Below are positions 45,434 to 56,029 of a stretch of DNA of 64,000 bases, piece after piece. A program made the position numbers and the translations under genes. Under the pieces are notes generated by a model, which saw only the letters and a list, made by a program, of their open reading frames with translations, searched no databases and had not been told where the DNA came from. The stretch lies in NCBI RefSeq assembly GCF_014197855.1, contig NZ_JACIGJ010000007.1:124001-188000 (forward strand). The letters run 5' to 3'. How positions within the stretch are numbered: the stretch's first letter is position 1; each line of letters starts with the position of its first letter. The DNA is from Roseospira marina (GTDB lineage Bacteria > Pseudomonadota > Alphaproteobacteria > Rhodospirillales > Rhodospirillaceae).

Positions 45434-46077
45434 CGGACACGGATCCCAGGAACCGGGCGGATGGGACAGCGCCGCCCGCGCCGTTGATTCTCGCGTCGGG
45501 CAGTGCCACGCGGCGCGCTCTGTTGGAGCGGGCCGGGGTGCCGATCGCGGCGATCGATCCGCCGGAGGTGGACGAGGCGGCGATCCGGGCGGATGTGAGG
45601 CGCGAGGGCCGCTCGGGTGAAGCGGCCGCGATGGCGTTGGCGATAGCCAAGGCGCGCGTGGTCAGCGTCCGTCATGCGGGCGCCCTGGTGCTGGGCGCCG
45701 ACCAGATTCTGGAGACCGAGGACGGCGCCTGGCTGGAAAAACCGGCCGACCGGGCGGCCGCGCGCGCGCAGCTGCGCCGCTTGTCGGGCACCACGCATCG
45801 CTTGATTAGCGCCGCCGTCCTGATGCGGGACGGGGCGGACGGCGGGCAGGTGGTCGATAGCGCGGCCCTGACCCTACGTCCCCTATCCGACCGTTTTCTC
45901 GACACCTATATCGCGACGGTGGGGGACGGCGTGCTCAGCAGTGTGGGCGCGTATCAGATCGAGGGTGTGGGCCTCCAGCTCTTTTCAATCATAGACGGCG
46001 ACTATTTCACGATCCTGGGATTGCCGATGGTGGCGGTTCTGGCGCTGTTGCGGACACACGGTGTGGTGGGGACATGA
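45430..46077 (+). CDS. maf: Maf-family nucleoside triphosphate pyrophosphatase
   Basis: A 215-residue Maf protein; bacterial members hydrolyse non-canonical or regular nucleoside triphosphates to monophosphates and influence septation. Conserved elements are LILASGSATRRALLERAGV, KARVVSVRHAGALVLGADQILE, the KPADRAAARAQLRRLSGTTHRLISAAVL stretch and GAYQIEGVGLQLFSIIDGDYF. The subfamily (dTTP/UTP versus m7GTP type) was not resolved. The GTG start overlaps the ppsR stop and its stop overlaps the aroE start (ATGA), so translation is coupled. Confidence 0.93.
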   Translation: MTDTDPRNRADGTAPPAPLILASGSATRRALLERAGVPIAAIDPPEVDEAAIRADVRREGRSGEAAAMALAIAKARVVSVRHAGALVLGADQILETEDGAWLEKPADRAAARAQLRRLSGTTHRLISAAVLMRDGADGGQVVDSAALTLRPLSDRFLDTYIATVGDGVLSSVGAYQIEGVGLQLFSIIDGDYFTILGLPMVAVLALLRTHGVVGT

Positions 46078-46967
46078 GCGGAGCGAACGATAATGCGCCG
46101 CTTCCGGAGGCCGGGGCCATGATGGTGCCGAGCGGAGCGGGGCGCGTGGCGGGAGTTATTGGGTGGCCGGTGGGTCATTCGCGCTCGCCAAGATTGCATG
46201 GGTATTGGCTGAACCAGTATAGCATCGATGGCGCCTACGTGCCTCTGCCGGTGGCGCCCGAGACGGCGGAGTTGGCGTTCCAGGCGCTGCCTGCGTTGGG
46301 GTTCGTCGGGGCCAACGTCACGGTGCCGCACAAGGAAACGGCGTTTCGCGCCTGCGCGACGGTGAGCGAGCGGGCGCGACGGATTGGTGCGGTCAACACC
46401 CTGATCGTCCGTGATGGGGCGCTGCATGGCGACAACACGGATGGATTCGGCTTCCTCGAGAATATTTACCAAAAAGTGCCGACATGGTCCCCGACGGATG
46501 GGCCCGCCGTGGTTCTGGGGGCGGGGGGCGCGGCGCGCGCCGTGTGCGCGGCGTTGCTGGACGCCGGTGCGCCGGTCGTGCACCTGCTCAACCGAACCGT
46601 CGAGCGAGCCGAAGCGATTGCCGCCGACCTGGGTGGTCCCATCCAATGCGGGTCTATGGACACAACCGAGGCGGTGTTGGGTGAGGCGGGCCTGCTGGTC
46701 AACACAACCTCGCTCGGTATGGAGGGGCAGCCGCCGCTTTCGGTTGATCTGACCCCCTTGGCGTCCGGCGCTCTGGTAACCGATCTGGTCTATGCCCCAT
46801 TGGAAACGGCGCTGCTGGCCGAAGCGCGGGCGCGCGGCAATCCGGTGGTCGATGGCCTTGGTATGCTGTTGCACCAGGGCCGGCCGGGATTCGAGGCGTG
46901 GTTTGGCATGATGCCGGAGGTGACCGACGCGCTGCGGCGCTTCGTTCTGGACGGCAGCCCGGCCTAA
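46074..46967 (+). CDS. aroE: Shikimate dehydrogenase
   Basis: NADPH-dependent reduction of 3-dehydroshikimate to shikimate in aromatic amino acid synthesis. The 297-residue protein shows GVIGWPVGHSRSPRLHGYWL (substrate-binding Ser pair), FVGANVTVPHKETAF with the catalytic Lys, the NTLIVRDGALHGDNTDGFGFLENI region with catalytic Asp, and the nucleotide-binding VVLGAGGAARAVCAALLDAG followed by LLNRTVERAEAI. It lies in the rightward ppsR-maf-aroE-coaE-dnaQ run, which is typical of alphaproteobacterial origins. Confidence 0.95.
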   Translation: MSGANDNAPLPEAGAMMVPSGAGRVAGVIGWPVGHSRSPRLHGYWLNQYSIDGAYVPLPVAPETAELAFQALPALGFVGANVTVPHKETAFRACATVSERARRIGAVNTLIVRDGALHGDNTDGFGFLENIYQKVPTWSPTDGPAVVLGAGGAARAVCAALLDAGAPVVHLLNRTVERAEAIAADLGGPIQCGSMDTTEAVLGEAGLLVNTTSLGMEGQPPLSVDLTPLASGALVTDLVYAPLETALLAEARARGNPVVDGLGMLLHQGRPGFEAWFGMMPEVTDALRRFVLDGSPA

Positions 46968-47050
46968 GGAGATGGGGCATGCGATGTCGGGCACGGACAG
47001 CCGCTTGCCGGCGCGGTGACCGAGGAGGGCCCCGTTTGGGAGGCCGCCGG

Positions 47051-47671
47051 ATGACGATCCTCGGTCTGACGGGCTCCATCGGCATGGGCAAGAGCACCGC
47101 AGCGCGCATGATGCGGCGGCTGAACGTGCCGTGCCATGACGCGGATGCGACCGTGCATGCCTTGATGGGGCGGGGCGGCGCCGCTGTGCCGGCCATTGCG
47201 GCCGCGTTTCCGGGCGTGGTGCGCGACGGCCGCGTGGATCGCGCCGCCTTGGGGGCGCGAGTGTTCGGCGATAACGCTGCGTTGCGCCGCCTGGAGACGA
47301 TCCTGCACCCGCGCGTGCGGGCGGCCGAGCACGCCTTTTTGCGGCGTCAGGCGCTGGCGCGACGGCGGCTGGTCGTGCTGGACGTGCCGCTGCTGTTCGA
47401 GACCGGCGGCGAACGGCGCTGCGATTGTGTGCTTCTGGTCACCGCGCCGGCGTTTCTTCAGGCCCAAAGGGTCCTCGGCCGGGCGGGTATGACGCGGGAG
47501 CGGCTGGACCAGGTGCGGGCCAAGCAGATGCGGGAGCCGGAGAAGCGCCGCCGTGCCGATGTGGTGGTGAACACCGGGTTGGGTCTGGCCCCGGCCTACC
47601 GCCAGGTGCGGGCGCTGGTGCGGGATCTGCGGTCGAAGCGGACGCGGTGCCACGGGGAGGCGGAACGATGA
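47051..47671 (+). CDS. coaE: Dephospho-CoA kinase
   Basis: Phosphorylates dephospho-CoA in the last step of CoA synthesis. The 206-residue P-loop kinase begins ILGLTGSIGMGKSTAARMMRRL (Walker A), with HDADATVHALMG and VVLDVPLLFETGGERRCDCVLLV (family signature) and an arginine-rich lid. The ATG at 47051 was selected because the Walker A starts eight residues later, and the upstream open frame is out of family. The stop overlaps the dnaQ start (ATGA). Confidence 0.94.
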   Translation: MTILGLTGSIGMGKSTAARMMRRLNVPCHDADATVHALMGRGGAAVPAIAAAFPGVVRDGRVDRAALGARVFGDNAALRRLETILHPRVRAAEHAFLRRQALARRRLVVLDVPLLFETGGERRCDCVLLVTAPAFLQAQRVLGRAGMTRERLDQVRAKQMREPEKRRRADVVVNTGLGLAPAYRQVRALVRDLRSKRTRCHGEAER

Positions 47672-48370
47672 CGCGCGAAATCGTACTCGACACCGAAACC
47701 ACCGGCTTCAAGCCGGAGGAGGGTGATCGGGTTGTCGAGATCGGGGCCCTGGAACTGATCAATCACATGCCGACGGGTCAGACCTTCCATGTCTATCTGA
47801 ACCCGGACCGCGACATGCCGGCGGAGGCCGAGCGGGTTCATGGTCTGACCGAGGCCTTCCTGGCCGACAAGCCCCGGTTCGAGGACGAGGCCGAGCGCAT
47901 GCTGGCGTTCTTCGGCGACGCCCCGCTGGTGATCCACAACGCGGCCTTCGACATGGCGTTCCTAAACGCCGAACTGTCCCGCGCCGGGTATCCGCCGTTG
48001 GCCATGGACCGGGCTATCGACACCGTGCAGATGGCGCGGCGCAAATATCCGGGCGCGCCCGCGTCGCTGGATGCGTTGTGCCGGCGGTTCGGGATCGAGA
48101 ATGCGCATCGAACGCTGCATGGCGCACTCCTCGACAGTGAACTGCTGGCCGAGGTGTATCTGGAGCTGATCGGCGGTCGCGAACCCGGGCTTCATCTGGC
48201 TGGCGAGGGCGACGGCAGCGGGTCGGATGAGGACCGCTCCGCCCGCCCGTTGATCCGCACCGATCGGCCATACCGGGAGCCGCGCCCGCACAGCGAGACG
48301 GAGGCCGAGCGCGCGGCGCACGCGGCGTTTATCGCGACCCTTAAAAATCCGATCTGGACCCGCGACGAGC

Positions 48371-48378
<8 letters not shown>
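47668..48378 (+). CDS. dnaQ: DNA polymerase III epsilon subunit (proofreading exonuclease)
   Basis: 3'-5' exonuclease of the replicative polymerase. The 236-residue DEDD-type protein has ExoI EIVLDTETTGFKPEEGDRVVEIGA, ExoII IHNAAFDMAFLNAEL and ExoIII HGALLDSELLAEVYLEL (ExoIII-epsilon His). The C-terminal segment (about 180-236) is probably the flexible alpha-binding tail. It overlaps coaE by 4 bp at the start and tlyA by 8 bp at the end. A replication gene in the run beside oriC is usual in this class. Confidence 0.95.
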
Positions 48379-49132
<754 letters not shown>

Positions 49133-49198
49133 TCACTGCCGGATCGCCCCCGGGCCAGTGACGGGCCGGTGCCGTGCCGGTCCTTGGGCGCCGCTCTC

Positions 49199-49483
49199 TC
49201 AGCTGCGATCGCCGCCCGCGCTCCCGGAGCCGGGGCCTCCGGTGGCCCGGCTGGCGGCCTGGGCGAACTGCTGCCAGAAGAATTTTTGCAACTGCTCCAG
49301 ATTGCCGATCTGATGCGGCAGCCAGGTCTTGAACAACACCTCAGGGTCGGTGGCCGCGAGATTGGCTTCCAGTCGATCCTGAAGCTGGGTCATCAAGGCA
49401 CTTTGCATTGGCTGGACGTCGGGCAGGCCGAGAAAGGTCCGGGCCTCCTCCGGGGTGCAATCCACGTCGATATGCAGCTTCAT
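49199..49483 (-). CDS. DUF6489 family protein
   Basis: A 94-residue protein ([23 protein letters not shown], then [23 protein letters not shown]) that I recognise as DUF6489, a small alphaproteobacterial family of unknown function. It is mostly helical, with a Gly/Ser tail. The ATG at 49483 was preferred over a TTG six bases upstream because the GGGAGG ribosome site is correctly spaced for it. It is convergent with tlyA and divergent from the thioredoxin-domain gene. Confidence 0.8.
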   Translation of the reverse strand: MKLHIDVDCTPEEARTFLGLPDVQPMQSALMTQLQDRLEANLAATDPEVLFKTWLPHQIGNLEQLQKFFWQQFAQAASRATGGPGSGSAGGDRS

Positions 49484-49695
49484 GGGCAAACGCCTCCCTT
49501 ACGCCTCATGCGAACGACTCCGTGAGGCGGATCCTGGGTCCGGCGGGCGGAGCGGTTGTATCCATCCGGCCATCACCCAACCTTAGCCAACACGGGGCGG
49601 GAGTCAAAGACCGCTCACGCTTTCCTTTTGGGGCGGAACCTGGCGTCCGGGCGATGGAGCACGGGGACCGTCGCAGCCTGCGAGGTCGGATCGAC

Positions 49696-51762
49696 ATGAG
49701 TCACAATCGTCTGGGAACGGAAACGAGTCCTTATCTTTTGCAGCACAAGGACAACCCGGTGCACTGGTGGCCCTGGGGGGACGAGGCCTTCGCGGAGGCG
49801 CGCGCCCGCAACGTGCCGGTGCTGCTGTCGATCGGCTACGCGGCCTGCCACTGGTGCCACGTCATGGCGCACGAGAGTTTCGAACATCCCGAGATCGCGG
49901 CGCGCATGAACGCGATGTTCGTCAACATCAAGGTGGACCGGGAGGAGCGCCCGGACGTCGATGCCCTGTACATGGCGGCCCTGGGCCTGATGGGGGAGCA
50001 GGGCGGCTGGCCGATGACCATGTTCCTGACGCCGGACGGGACGCCGTTCACGGGTGGCACCTACTTTCCGCCGACGGCGCGGTTCGGGCGCCCCGGATTC
50101 CCCGAGGTTCTGGACCGGGTGGCGGCGATCTTCCACGCCGGGGACGGCCGGGTAGACTCCGCCGCCGCCAGCCTGCGCGATGGGCTGGCCGCCAACGCTC
50201 GGGTGGGGGCCGACGGTGGGTCGGCTCCCGTGCCGACGGTGGCCGATCTGGATGGTTGGGCGCGGTCGCTGGCCGGGCATGTCGACCCGGACCATGGCGG
50301 ATTGAGCGGGGCGCCGAAGTTCCCCATGGCCTACGCCTTTGCCTTTCTGTGGCGGGCGCATCGCCGGACGGGGGAGGCGATGCTGGGCGACGCCGTGCGC
50401 CGCACCCTGGAGCGGATGTGCCAGGGTGGCATCTGGGATCACCTGGGCGGCGGGCTGGCGCGCTATTCCACCGACGACCGCTGGCTGGCGCCGCACTTCG
50501 AGAAGATGCTCTACGACAACGCCCAGCACATCGACCTGCTGACCCGGCTGTGGACGGCCGACCGGACGCCGCTGTTCCGCACTCGTGTCGAGGAAACGGT
50601 GGCGTGGCTGGACCGGGAAATGCGGGCCGCAAACGGGGCCTTCGCGGCGGCGCTGGATGCGGACAGCGAGGGCGAGGAGGGTCGGTTCTACGTTTGGCGC
50701 GAGGCCGAGATTGACGCCGTTCTGGGCGACGATCCCGCGACGCTCGCGCTGTTCAAGCAGGCCTACGATGTGGCGCCCGGCGGCAACTGGGAGGGCAAGG
50801 TGATCCTCAACCGCTCGGGGTCGCAACCGACGCCGGCGGTGGACGAGACCGAAGACGCGGTGGAGGCCCGGCTCGCGGCGGCGCGGGCCGTGCTGTGGCA
50901 GCGGCGGGAGACGCGCGTGCACCCCTCTCGCGACGATAAGGTTCTGGCGGACTGGACCGGGCTGACCATCACGGCGCTGGTGCGCGCGGGGCTGGCGTTC
51001 GACCGGCCGGACTGGGTGGCCCGCGCCGCGGAGGCGTTCCAGGGTGTGACCGACACCATGACCTGGACGGATGCCGAGGGGCGATCGCGGCTCGGCCATG
51101 CCTGGCGGTTGGACAAGCTGAAGCGGGCCGCCGTGCTGGACGACTACGCCCATATGACGCAGGCGGCGCTGACGCTGGAGGAGGCCACGGGCGAGGCGCG
51201 CTATCGCACCTGGGCGGAAACATGGGTCGAGACGGCCGTGGCGCTGTATCACGACGCGGAGGCGGGTGGGTTCTACCTCACCGCCGCCGATGCGGATGAT
51301 TTGATTGTGCGCAGCAAGACGGCGGTCGACAACCCGACGCCGTCAGGCAACGGGACCCTCGCCGTGGCGCTGGCCCGGCTGTATTTGCTGACCGGGGAAG
51401 CCCGGTATCGGGATTTGGCCGAAGGGACCGTGCGAGCCTTCGCGGGGGTGCTCACCCGGCTGTTCCCCCACACCGCCACGCTGCTGGAGGCGCTGGAGCT
51501 GCTGGAGCGCGGCCAGCACGTGGTGCTGGTCGGGGCCTCGGACGATGCCGATGTGCAGGCGCTGGTGCGCTCCGTGGTGGAAAGCCCGGCCGATGGGATC
51601 GTTCTGGCACGGCACGATCCGGACACGCCGGTGCCAGCGGGGCACCCGGCCCACGGAAAGGGCATGGTCGCGGGCCGGGCGACGGCCTATGTCTGTCGGG
51701 GCGCGGTGTGTTCCGCGCCCGTGACCGATGCCGAAACGCTGGCCGCCCGGTTGGTGGCGTAG
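49696..51762 (+). CDS. Thioredoxin domain-containing protein (YyaL/DUF255 family)
   Basis: A 688-residue protein. The N-terminal thioredoxin-like domain (about 1-165) opens with [24 protein letters not shown] and contains the redox-type motif [21 protein letters not shown], and [16 protein letters not shown]. The C-terminal two-thirds form an alpha/alpha toroid of the six-hairpin glycosidase or epimerase type ([47 protein letters not shown]). The family is conserved from bacteria to human SPATA20; its function is unknown. The ATG at 49696 gives the family N-terminus. Confidence 0.92.
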   Translation: MSHNRLGTETSPYLLQHKDNPVHWWPWGDEAFAEARARNVPVLLSIGYAACHWCHVMAHESFEHPEIAARMNAMFVNIKVDREERPDVDALYMAALGLMGEQGGWPMTMFLTPDGTPFTGGTYFPPTARFGRPGFPEVLDRVAAIFHAGDGRVDSAAASLRDGLAANARVGADGGSAPVPTVADLDGWARSLAGHVDPDHGGLSGAPKFPMAYAFAFLWRAHRRTGEAMLGDAVRRTLERMCQGGIWDHLGGGLARYSTDDRWLAPHFEKMLYDNAQHIDLLTRLWTADRTPLFRTRVEETVAWLDREMRAANGAFAAALDADSEGEEGRFYVWREAEIDAVLGDDPATLALFKQAYDVAPGGNWEGKVILNRSGSQPTPAVDETEDAVEARLAAARAVLWQRRETRVHPSRDDKVLADWTGLTITALVRAGLAFDRPDWVARAAEAFQGVTDTMTWTDAEGRSRLGHAWRLDKLKRAAVLDDYAHMTQAALTLEEATGEARYRTWAETWVETAVALYHDAEAGGFYLTAADADDLIVRSKTAVDNPTPSGNGTLAVALARLYLLTGEARYRDLAEGTVRAFAGVLTRLFPHTATLLEALELLERGQHVVLVGASDDADVQALVRSVVESPADGIVLARHDPDTPVPAGHPAHGKGMVAGRATAYVCRGAVCSAPVTDAETLAARLVA

Positions 51763-51802
51763 CCGGCGGTTGCTGTCCCTGAGTCCGAGGAGAACCCGAT
51801 TC

Positions 51803-52783
51803 ATGACGACCGTACACGCCATCCGCTTCCACGAGACCGGCGGCCCTGAAGTGCTGCGCTATGAGCCGGTCGAGATCGGCGATCCCGGCGCGGGGCAGGT
51901 GCGGGTGCGGCACACCGCGATCGGCCTGAACTTCATCGACACCTATCACCGCAGTGGCCTGTATCCGATGCCGCTGCCGTCCGGGATCGGCCTGGAAGCC
52001 GCCGGGATGATCGAGGCGGTGGGCGAGGGGGTCCGGGGCCTGTCCGTGGGCGACCGGGTGGCCTACGGCACCGGCCCGATCGGGGCGTACAGCGAGGCCC
52101 GGGTGATGGCGGCGGACACGTTGGTGCCGCTGCCAGAGACGGTCGAGGATCAGACGGCCGCCGCCATGATGCTCCAGGGTATGACGGTGCAGTATCTGAT
52201 TCGGCGGCTGTTCCCGGTGCAGCCGGGCATGACGGTGCTGTTCCATGCCGCCGCCGGGGGCGTCGGCCTGATCGCCTGCCAGTGGCTGAAGCACCTGGGG
52301 GCGACCGTGATCGGCACGGTGGGCTCGCCGGAAAAGGCGGAGCTGGCGCGGGCGCACGGCTGCGAGCACACGATCCTGTATCGGGACGAGGACTTCGTAG
52401 CTCGGGTCCAGGAGATCACCAAGGGGGCCGGGGTGCCCGTGGTCTACGACGGCGTGGGCAAGGATGTGTTCGACGGCTCGCTCGATTGCCTGAGCCGGCG
52501 GGGCATGATGGTGACGTATGGGAATGCGTCCGGGCCGGTGCCGGAGATCTCGCCGCTGCTCCTGAACCAGAAGGGCTCGCTGTTCCTGACGCGGCCGAAG
52601 CTGCAGGATTACACCGCAACGCGTACCGAACTGGTGGCGGCGGCCGAGGATCTGTTCGATGTGGTGGGCCGGGGGATCGTCAAGATCGGGGTCAATCAGA
52701 CCTATCCGCTGGCGGAGGCCGCCCAGGCGCAGCGTGACCTGGAGGGCCGCAAGACGACCGGCTCGACGGTCCTGTTGCCGTAA
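51803..52783 (+). CDS. NADPH:quinone oxidoreductase (QOR, zinc-independent MDR family)
   Basis: A 326-residue medium-chain reductase of the quinone oxidoreductase group. It has the N-terminal catalytic fold (AIGLNFIDTYHRSGLYPMPLPSGIGLEAAG) without the zinc-ligand Cys/His pattern, the Rossmann segment GMTVLFHAAAGGVGLIACQWLKHLGA, and the C-terminal LEGRKTTGSTVLLP typical of QorA. Probable reaction: NADPH-dependent one-electron reduction of quinones or reduction of alkenals. A GAGGAGAA site precedes the ATG. parS sites begin 13 bp after the stop. Confidence 0.92.
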   Translation: MTTVHAIRFHETGGPEVLRYEPVEIGDPGAGQVRVRHTAIGLNFIDTYHRSGLYPMPLPSGIGLEAAGMIEAVGEGVRGLSVGDRVAYGTGPIGAYSEARVMAADTLVPLPETVEDQTAAAMMLQGMTVQYLIRRLFPVQPGMTVLFHAAAGGVGLIACQWLKHLGATVIGTVGSPEKAELARAHGCEHTILYRDEDFVARVQEITKGAGVPVVYDGVGKDVFDGSLDCLSRRGMMVTYGNASGPVPEISPLLLNQKGSLFLTRPKLQDYTATRTELVAAAEDLFDVVGRGIVKIGVNQTYPLAEAAQAQRDLEGRKTTGSTVLLP

Positions 52784-52796
52784 GGACGGCCAACGC

Positions 52797-52812
52797 TGTT
52801 TCACGTGAAACG
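52797..52812. other. parS: parS site 1 (one mismatch)
   Basis: TGTTTCACGTGAAACG, 15 of 16 bases identical to the palindromic parS consensus bound by chromosomal ParB. First of four sites in 136 bp between the quinone reductase gene and mnmG. Confidence 0.92.
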
Positions 52813-52834
52813 GAGCCGCCAAGGTGGCTGGGGA

Positions 52835-52850
52835 TGTGTCACGTGAAACA
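52835..52850. other. parS: parS site 2 (one mismatch)
   Basis: TGTGTCACGTGAAACA, 15 of 16 bases of the consensus; the mismatch is in the left arm. It starts 38 bp after site 1. Confidence 0.9.
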
Positions 52851-52871
52851 GGGGTGGGGGGCCGATGGATC

Positions 52872-52887
52872 TGTTTCACGTGAAACA
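52872..52887. other. parS: parS site 3 (perfect)
   Basis: TGTTTCACGTGAAACA, a perfect 16-bp parS palindrome, 37 bp from the start of site 2. Confidence 0.95.
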
Positions 52888-52916
52888 AGGATGCGGCCGG
52901 AGTCCCGACGGTGCGC

Positions 52917-52932
52917 TGTTTCACGTGAAACA
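52917..52932. other. parS: parS site 4 (perfect)
   Basis: A second perfect 16-bp parS palindrome, 45 bp from the start of site 3 and 90 bp before the mnmG start, so ParB loading could also affect the mnmG promoter. Confidence 0.95.
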
Positions 52933-53021
52933 CGAGAGGAGAGGGGGGTTGACGGCCGCCCCGAACCAGGGTCCTGTCCGCCTCATCCGACACATCCCCC
53001 AACCGACCGCACGGCGCCGCC

Positions 53022-54995
53022 ATGACCGATCCCGATCCCCTTCGTGACCGTACGCTGTCCTCGGCCGAGGCCGCCGCCCGGACGGCCGATGTGCTGGTGG
53101 TCGGGGGCGGGCACGCCGGCACCGAAGCCGCCGCCGCGGCGGCCCGTATGGGTGCGCGCACGGTTCTGGTCACCCACGACCGGCAGGCCATCGGTGTCAT
53201 GTCCTGCAACCCGGCGATCGGCGGGCTCGGCAAGGGCCACCTCGCGCGCGAGATCGATGCGCTGGACGGCCTGATGGCGCGGGCGATCGATCGCGGCGGC
53301 ATTCAGTTCCGGGTGCTGAATCGGTCGAAGGGGCCGGCGGTGCGGGGGCCCCGGGCCCAAGCGGACCGGCGGCTGTATCGCCTCGCGATCCAGACCCTGT
53401 TGGCCGAGACGCCCACCCTGACCATCGTCGAGGGTGCGGTCGCGGATCTGTGGACCGAGCCGGCGCCCACCGCAACAGGCCCCGCCGCCCGGCGCGTGGC
53501 GGGCGTCGTGCTGGCGGACGGGCAGGTGTTGCGGGCCGGCGCCGTCGTGCTGACGACCGGCACGTTTCTGCGCGGCCAGATCCATCGCGGGCATGAGACG
53601 GAGCCAGGGGGGCGCCTGGGCTGCCCTCCGGCCGTGGGCTTGTCCGGCGCGCTGGCCGGGTTGGGGCTGCCCCTGGGCCGCCTGAAGACCGGTACGCCGC
53701 CCCGCCTGGACGGCCGGACGATTGACTGGGCTGTGCTCCAGGAGCAGCTGGGCGACGATCCGCCGGAGCCGTTCTCGACCCTCACGGACCGCATCACCAC
53801 GCCCCAGGTGTCGTGTCATATCACCACCACGACGCCCGAGACCCATGCCCTGATCCGCGCCAACCTGTCCCGCTCCGCCCTGTACGGGGGCCGCATCGAC
53901 AGCGTTGGGCCCCGCTATTGCCCGAGCATCGAGGACAAAGTGGTCCGCTTCGCGGATCGCGATCACCATCAAATCTTCCTGGAGCCGGAGGGCCTGGACG
54001 ATCCCACAGTCTACCCCAACGGCATTTCGACCAGCCTGCCGGCCGACGTCCAGGCGGCGCTGGTGGCGACGCTGCCGGGCCTGGAGCGGGCGGTGATCCG
54101 TCAGCCGGGCTACGCCATCGAATACGACTATGTGGACCCGTGCGTGCTGACGCCGACGCTGGCGGTGGCGGACGTGCCGGGGCTGTTCCTGGCCGGGCAG
54201 ATCAACGGCACCACCGGCTATGAGGAGGCCGGGGCGCTGGGCCTGCTGGCCGGGATCAACGCGGCGCTGACGGCGGGGCAGGGGGGCGCGACGACGGCCG
54301 CCGACCCGGGTTGCGCGGCCGCGCCGCCGACGTTCACCCTGGACCGGGCCGAGGGCTATCTCGGCGTCATGGTCGACGACCTGGTAACCCGGGGGGTCGC
54401 CGAGCCGTATCGCATGTTCACCAGCCGCGCGGAGTACCGCCTGCGCCTGCGCGCGGACAACGCGGATGCGCGCTTGACCGATCGGGGCGTCGCGATCGGC
54501 GTCGTGGGATCCCCGCGTGCCGCCGCCTGGGCAGACGCGCGTGCCCGCCGGGCCGAGGCCGAGGCGTTGACCCGCCGCCTGTCCATGACCCCGGCGGAGC
54601 TGGGCCGGGCCGGCTGGACGGTCACCCAGGACGGTCAGCGGCGCACGGCGTTTGACCTGCTGGCCCAGCCCGACGTGACCGTGGCGCGGCTGGTGACGCT
54701 CTGGCCGGAGCTGGCCGCCATCGACCCGGCCTCCGCCGCACAGGTCGAGGTCGCCGCCCGCTACGACCGCTACCTCGCCCGCATGGAGCGGGACATTGCC
54801 GCCTATCGCCGCGACGAGGACCTGAGCCTGCCGCCAGACCTGGATCTGGACGCCATCGGCAGTCTGTCGACGGAGGTCCGCCAGCTTCTCGCCCGGGCCC
54901 GTCCGGCAACGGTGGGCGCGGCCGCGCGGCTGCCCGGCATGACTCCGGCGGCGGTCACCGCGCTGCTGGCGCACGCCCGCCGCCGCGCGTCGTGA
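53022..54995 (+). CDS. mnmG: tRNA uridine-34 5-carboxymethylaminomethyl-modifying enzyme MnmG (GidA)
   Basis: With MnmE, modifies wobble U34 of several tRNAs using FAD and methylene-tetrahydrofolate. The 657-residue protein has the FAD Rossmann motif [47 protein letters not shown] (diagnostic), [36 protein letters not shown] and a helical C-terminus. It directly follows the parS cluster and precedes rsmG-parA-parB, the usual gid-par order. mnmE, often just upstream in other alphaproteobacteria, is absent from the window. Confidence 0.97.
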   Translation: MTDPDPLRDRTLSSAEAAARTADVLVVGGGHAGTEAAAAAARMGARTVLVTHDRQAIGVMSCNPAIGGLGKGHLAREIDALDGLMARAIDRGGIQFRVLNRSKGPAVRGPRAQADRRLYRLAIQTLLAETPTLTIVEGAVADLWTEPAPTATGPAARRVAGVVLADGQVLRAGAVVLTTGTFLRGQIHRGHETEPGGRLGCPPAVGLSGALAGLGLPLGRLKTGTPPRLDGRTIDWAVLQEQLGDDPPEPFSTLTDRITTPQVSCHITTTTPETHALIRANLSRSALYGGRIDSVGPRYCPSIEDKVVRFADRDHHQIFLEPEGLDDPTVYPNGISTSLPADVQAALVATLPGLERAVIRQPGYAIEYDYVDPCVLTPTLAVADVPGLFLAGQINGTTGYEEAGALGLLAGINAALTAGQGGATTAADPGCAAAPPTFTLDRAEGYLGVMVDDLVTRGVAEPYRMFTSRAEYRLRLRADNADARLTDRGVAIGVVGSPRAAAWADARARRAEAEALTRRLSMTPAELGRAGWTVTQDGQRRTAFDLLAQPDVTVARLVTLWPELAAIDPASAAQVEVAARYDRYLARMERDIAAYRRDEDLSLPPDLDLDAIGSLSTEVRQLLARARPATVGAAARLPGMTPAAVTALLAHARRRAS

Positions 54996-55120
54996 CGGCG
55001 CCGTCGCACAGCGCGTGGGGCGAAAGGGGCGACAGCGGCGTTCGTCTGGGGTAAGACGGGGCACGGTTCCCCGAGGGCTGCTCCCCACCCGTTTGGTTTA
55101 AGCGAAGGATCCCGGCGCGC

Positions 55121-56029
55121 ATGGCCTCTCGTTCCCGACCCCCCGGCCCGGGTGCCCCGCGCGGGCGTCGCGGATCGGCGCCGCCCCGCGAACCGCATAC
55201 CCGCGCCGGCCGCGACCGCGCGTCGGCTGAGAGCCCGTCCCGGCCTCCCGCCCGACGGTCGGCGCCCGCGCTGGCTCTGCCCGCGCCGGAGGCGCGCCGC
55301 GCCGGTCTCGCGGCGGTGCTGGGCCGGTCGCCCGAGACCATCCCGGAGACGGCTCTGGATCGGCTGACCACGCTGCTGGAGCTGCTGGAGACCTGGACCC
55401 GGCGGATCAATCTGGTCGGGCCGGCCACCGTACCGGACGCCTGGGCGCGGCATGTGCTGGACTCGGCCCGCCTCGTGCCGCTGATCCCGCCCGGGACCAC
55501 CCGGCTGGCCGACCTGGGCTCCGGGGCCGGCTTTCCCGGTCTGGTGCTGGCGATTCTGGGGGCGTCGGACGGCGTGTCGGACGGCGCACCCCTTGATGTG
55601 CATCTGGTCGAGTCGGATCAGCGCAAGGTCGCGTTCCTGCGCGAGGCCGCGCGGGTGACCGACACCCCCGTTACCCTGCACGCCCAGCGGATCGAGGCCG
55701 TCGCCCCCCTTGAGGCCGCCGTGGTGACCGCGCGGGCGTTGGCACCGTTGCCGGATCTGCTGCCGTTGGTCACCCGTCACCTCACACCGGAGGGGGTCGC
55801 GCTGCTGCCGAAGGGCCGCACCGCGGCGGACGAATTGACCGCCTGCGCGGATCAGTGGATCATGCGCGTCGATCGGTGCCCACGTTCTGTCCCGCCCGAG
55901 TCGTCTGCTCCGTCCTCGCCCTCCGCCGCCGCATCGAACGCGGCGGGGAACGAGGCGGCGGACGAAACGCTCGGCTCCGGCCCCATCCTTATCCTTCGGG
56001 AGATCCGTCGTGTCGTCCCAGACACCTAA
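55121..56029 (+). CDS. rsmG: 16S rRNA (guanine-527 N7)-methyltransferase RsmG (GidB)
   Basis: Methylates G527 of 16S rRNA. The 302-residue protein is longer than typical (about 210): it has an extra basic, Pro/Arg-rich N-terminus of about 60 residues and an Ala/Ser-rich insertion near residues 260-285. The core shows LLETWTRRINLVGPATVPDAWARHVLDSARL, the AdoMet motif LADLGSGAGFPGLVLAIL and VTARALAPLPDLLPL. A start inside the basic tail is possible. The last 20 bp overlap parA. Confidence 0.93.
   Translation: MASRSRPPGPGAPRGRRGSAPPREPHTRAGRDRASAESPSRPPARRSAPALALPAPEARRAGLAAVLGRSPETIPETALDRLTTLLELLETWTRRINLVGPATVPDAWARHVLDSARLVPLIPPGTTRLADLGSGAGFPGLVLAILGASDGVSDGAPLDVHLVESDQRKVAFLREAARVTDTPVTLHAQRIEAVAPLEAAVVTARALAPLPDLLPLVTRHLTPEGVALLPKGRTAADELTACADQWIMRVDRCPRSVPPESSAPSSPSAAASNAAGNEAADETLGSGPILILREIRRVVPDT

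Noticed and set aside
52797-52932. Regularly spaced repeats that might be read as a small CRISPR array
   Set aside because: The repeats are 16-bp perfect palindromes matching parS, not CRISPR repeats, and no cas genes are nearby.
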